Part shown: piece by piece, positions 20,952 through 21,969 of the stretch
Position numbering within the stretch: position 1 is the first letter of the stretch
Layout of the letters: each line of letters opens with the position of its first letter
Origin: Conidiobolus incongruus B7586
Taxonomy: Eukaryota; Entomophthoromycota; Entomophthoromycetes; Entomophthorales; Conidiobolaceae
Direction of reading: 5' to 3'
DNA length: 21,969 nt
Assembly: GCA_000697335.1 (NCBI GenBank)
Contig: JNEM01014987.1
Span: 1 to 21,969, forward strand
Translations under genes and position numbers: made by a program
Notes under the pieces: model-generated
What the model saw: only the letters and a program-made list of their open reading frames with translations
What the model was told of the DNA's origin: nothing
The model's database searches: none

Positions 20952-21969
20952 TCGCTCCAAACCTATACAAAGAATACTTGTAGTATAATTTGATATTCTA
21001 TATCTATATTACAAATATCATAAAATATAACAGTATTCAAATTTGAAATATATATTATATATATATATATATATTTATAATTTGACTTAATTACTAATTT
21101 TTGAAATTTAATTTAAATTTGAGAATAACTAAAAAAAATTTGAATTAATTGATTTTTGAATATAATTATAAATTTATTACTATTTAATATGTTATTCATT
21201 AAATAGTATTACCAAAATTGATATCTTATTATATATAATACCTTTTTAAGTGTATTTACTAAATTAACTTTTTTATTTTACCTAAGCTCATCAAGTAAAT
21301 AATATATTAATTAATTGCTCTATTAAATAATAGTTATTATTTCAAATATAATAATAAATAATTAATAATAAAAGTTATATAATGTATCAATATTAAATTC
21401 AAATTTTAATTAAATCTCTCCAATTATTAAATGAATATAATAAATTATATATTATTATATATTATGTTCACTATATTTCATTAATTTTAATTATTTGAAT
21501 TATTATATATATTAATATATAGACAATAAATTAATTTATTCTATTTTTTTTAATTATATTAAGCAAAAAATAATAATCCTTAATATATAATATCTAAATA
21601 ATGTTTATTAATAATAATTTTATATTATTTCAAATAATATAGAATTAACTAATTTTGACTATTTTAATATATCAAAATTATACAGTATAATAAATTATTT
21701 TTATTTATAATATAATTTAAAATTTATTTGATAATTTATATTGAAAAATAAATTATTATCAATTAAGATATCGTATTAAAATACTTTTTATTTAAATATT
21801 ACTAAAATTTAATATAATCATTAATAAATATATATATATATTTAATATGAAGTTTTTGATATAACAACATAATTTTATATTATGTTTTATTATATTATAT
21901 TTAAAAATAAAGTTATTTCATTAAAATAATGAATAGTTAATATATATATATATATTATAATATTATAAT
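20952..21969. other. AT-rich spacer to the window end
   Basis: No gene, RNA or transposon seen. Simple AT runs occur at 21057-21074 and near 21825-21840 and 21941-21955. Confidence 0.65.

Overview
This is a very AT-rich eukaryotic nuclear window, almost certainly from a fungus. Spliced genes have short GT-AG introns (48 to 55 bp), one with a TACTAA-like branch site. NCA2 is a fungal/plant mitochondrial protein. The gene families here (proteinase K-type subtilisins, AA11-type chitin-active oxidases, F-box/leucine-rich proteins) are expanded in early-diverging, often insect-associated fungi. An Entomophthoromycotina genome such as Conidiobolus fits best; that is an inference.

Layout: (1) 1-1450, AT-rich spacer with one small possible relic. 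(2) About 1450-2447 (+), a decayed secreted subtilisin (S8A) gene. (3) 2981-3611 (-), an intact two-exon gene for ribosomal protein eL6. (4) 3612-6236, spacer with two unidentified, less AT-rich islands that may be gene remains. (5) 6237-8354 (+), an intact four-exon NCA2 gene with a 25-nt microexon. (6) 8941-10225 (+), a decayed F-box gene. (7) 11901-13208, an old, full-length mariner (Tc1/mariner) DNA transposon with recognisable inverted ends and a transposase readable on the minus strand. (8) 13660-14075, an unidentified island. (9) 15120-16625 (-), an intact intronless F-box gene of 501 codons. (10) 17874-18524 (-), a second F-box relic, of which 603 bp is an essentially identical inverted copy of 9654-10256. 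(11) About 19900-20951 (+), a decayed AA11-like lytic polysaccharide monooxygenase gene with a Cys-rich C-terminal module. The remainder is AT-rich spacer in which I see no genes.

The genes do not form a pathway. Two housekeeping genes (eL6, NCA2) and one intact F-box gene sit among relics of lineage-expanded secreted-enzyme and F-box families plus a dead transposon, so the window looks like a rapidly turning over gene-family region. The most notable signals are the sharply bounded inverted repeat, whose right copy continues into diverged F-box sequence (the pattern expected of ectopic gene conversion), and the mariner fossil, which is hidden by its AT content. I found no convincing previously undescribed biological system.
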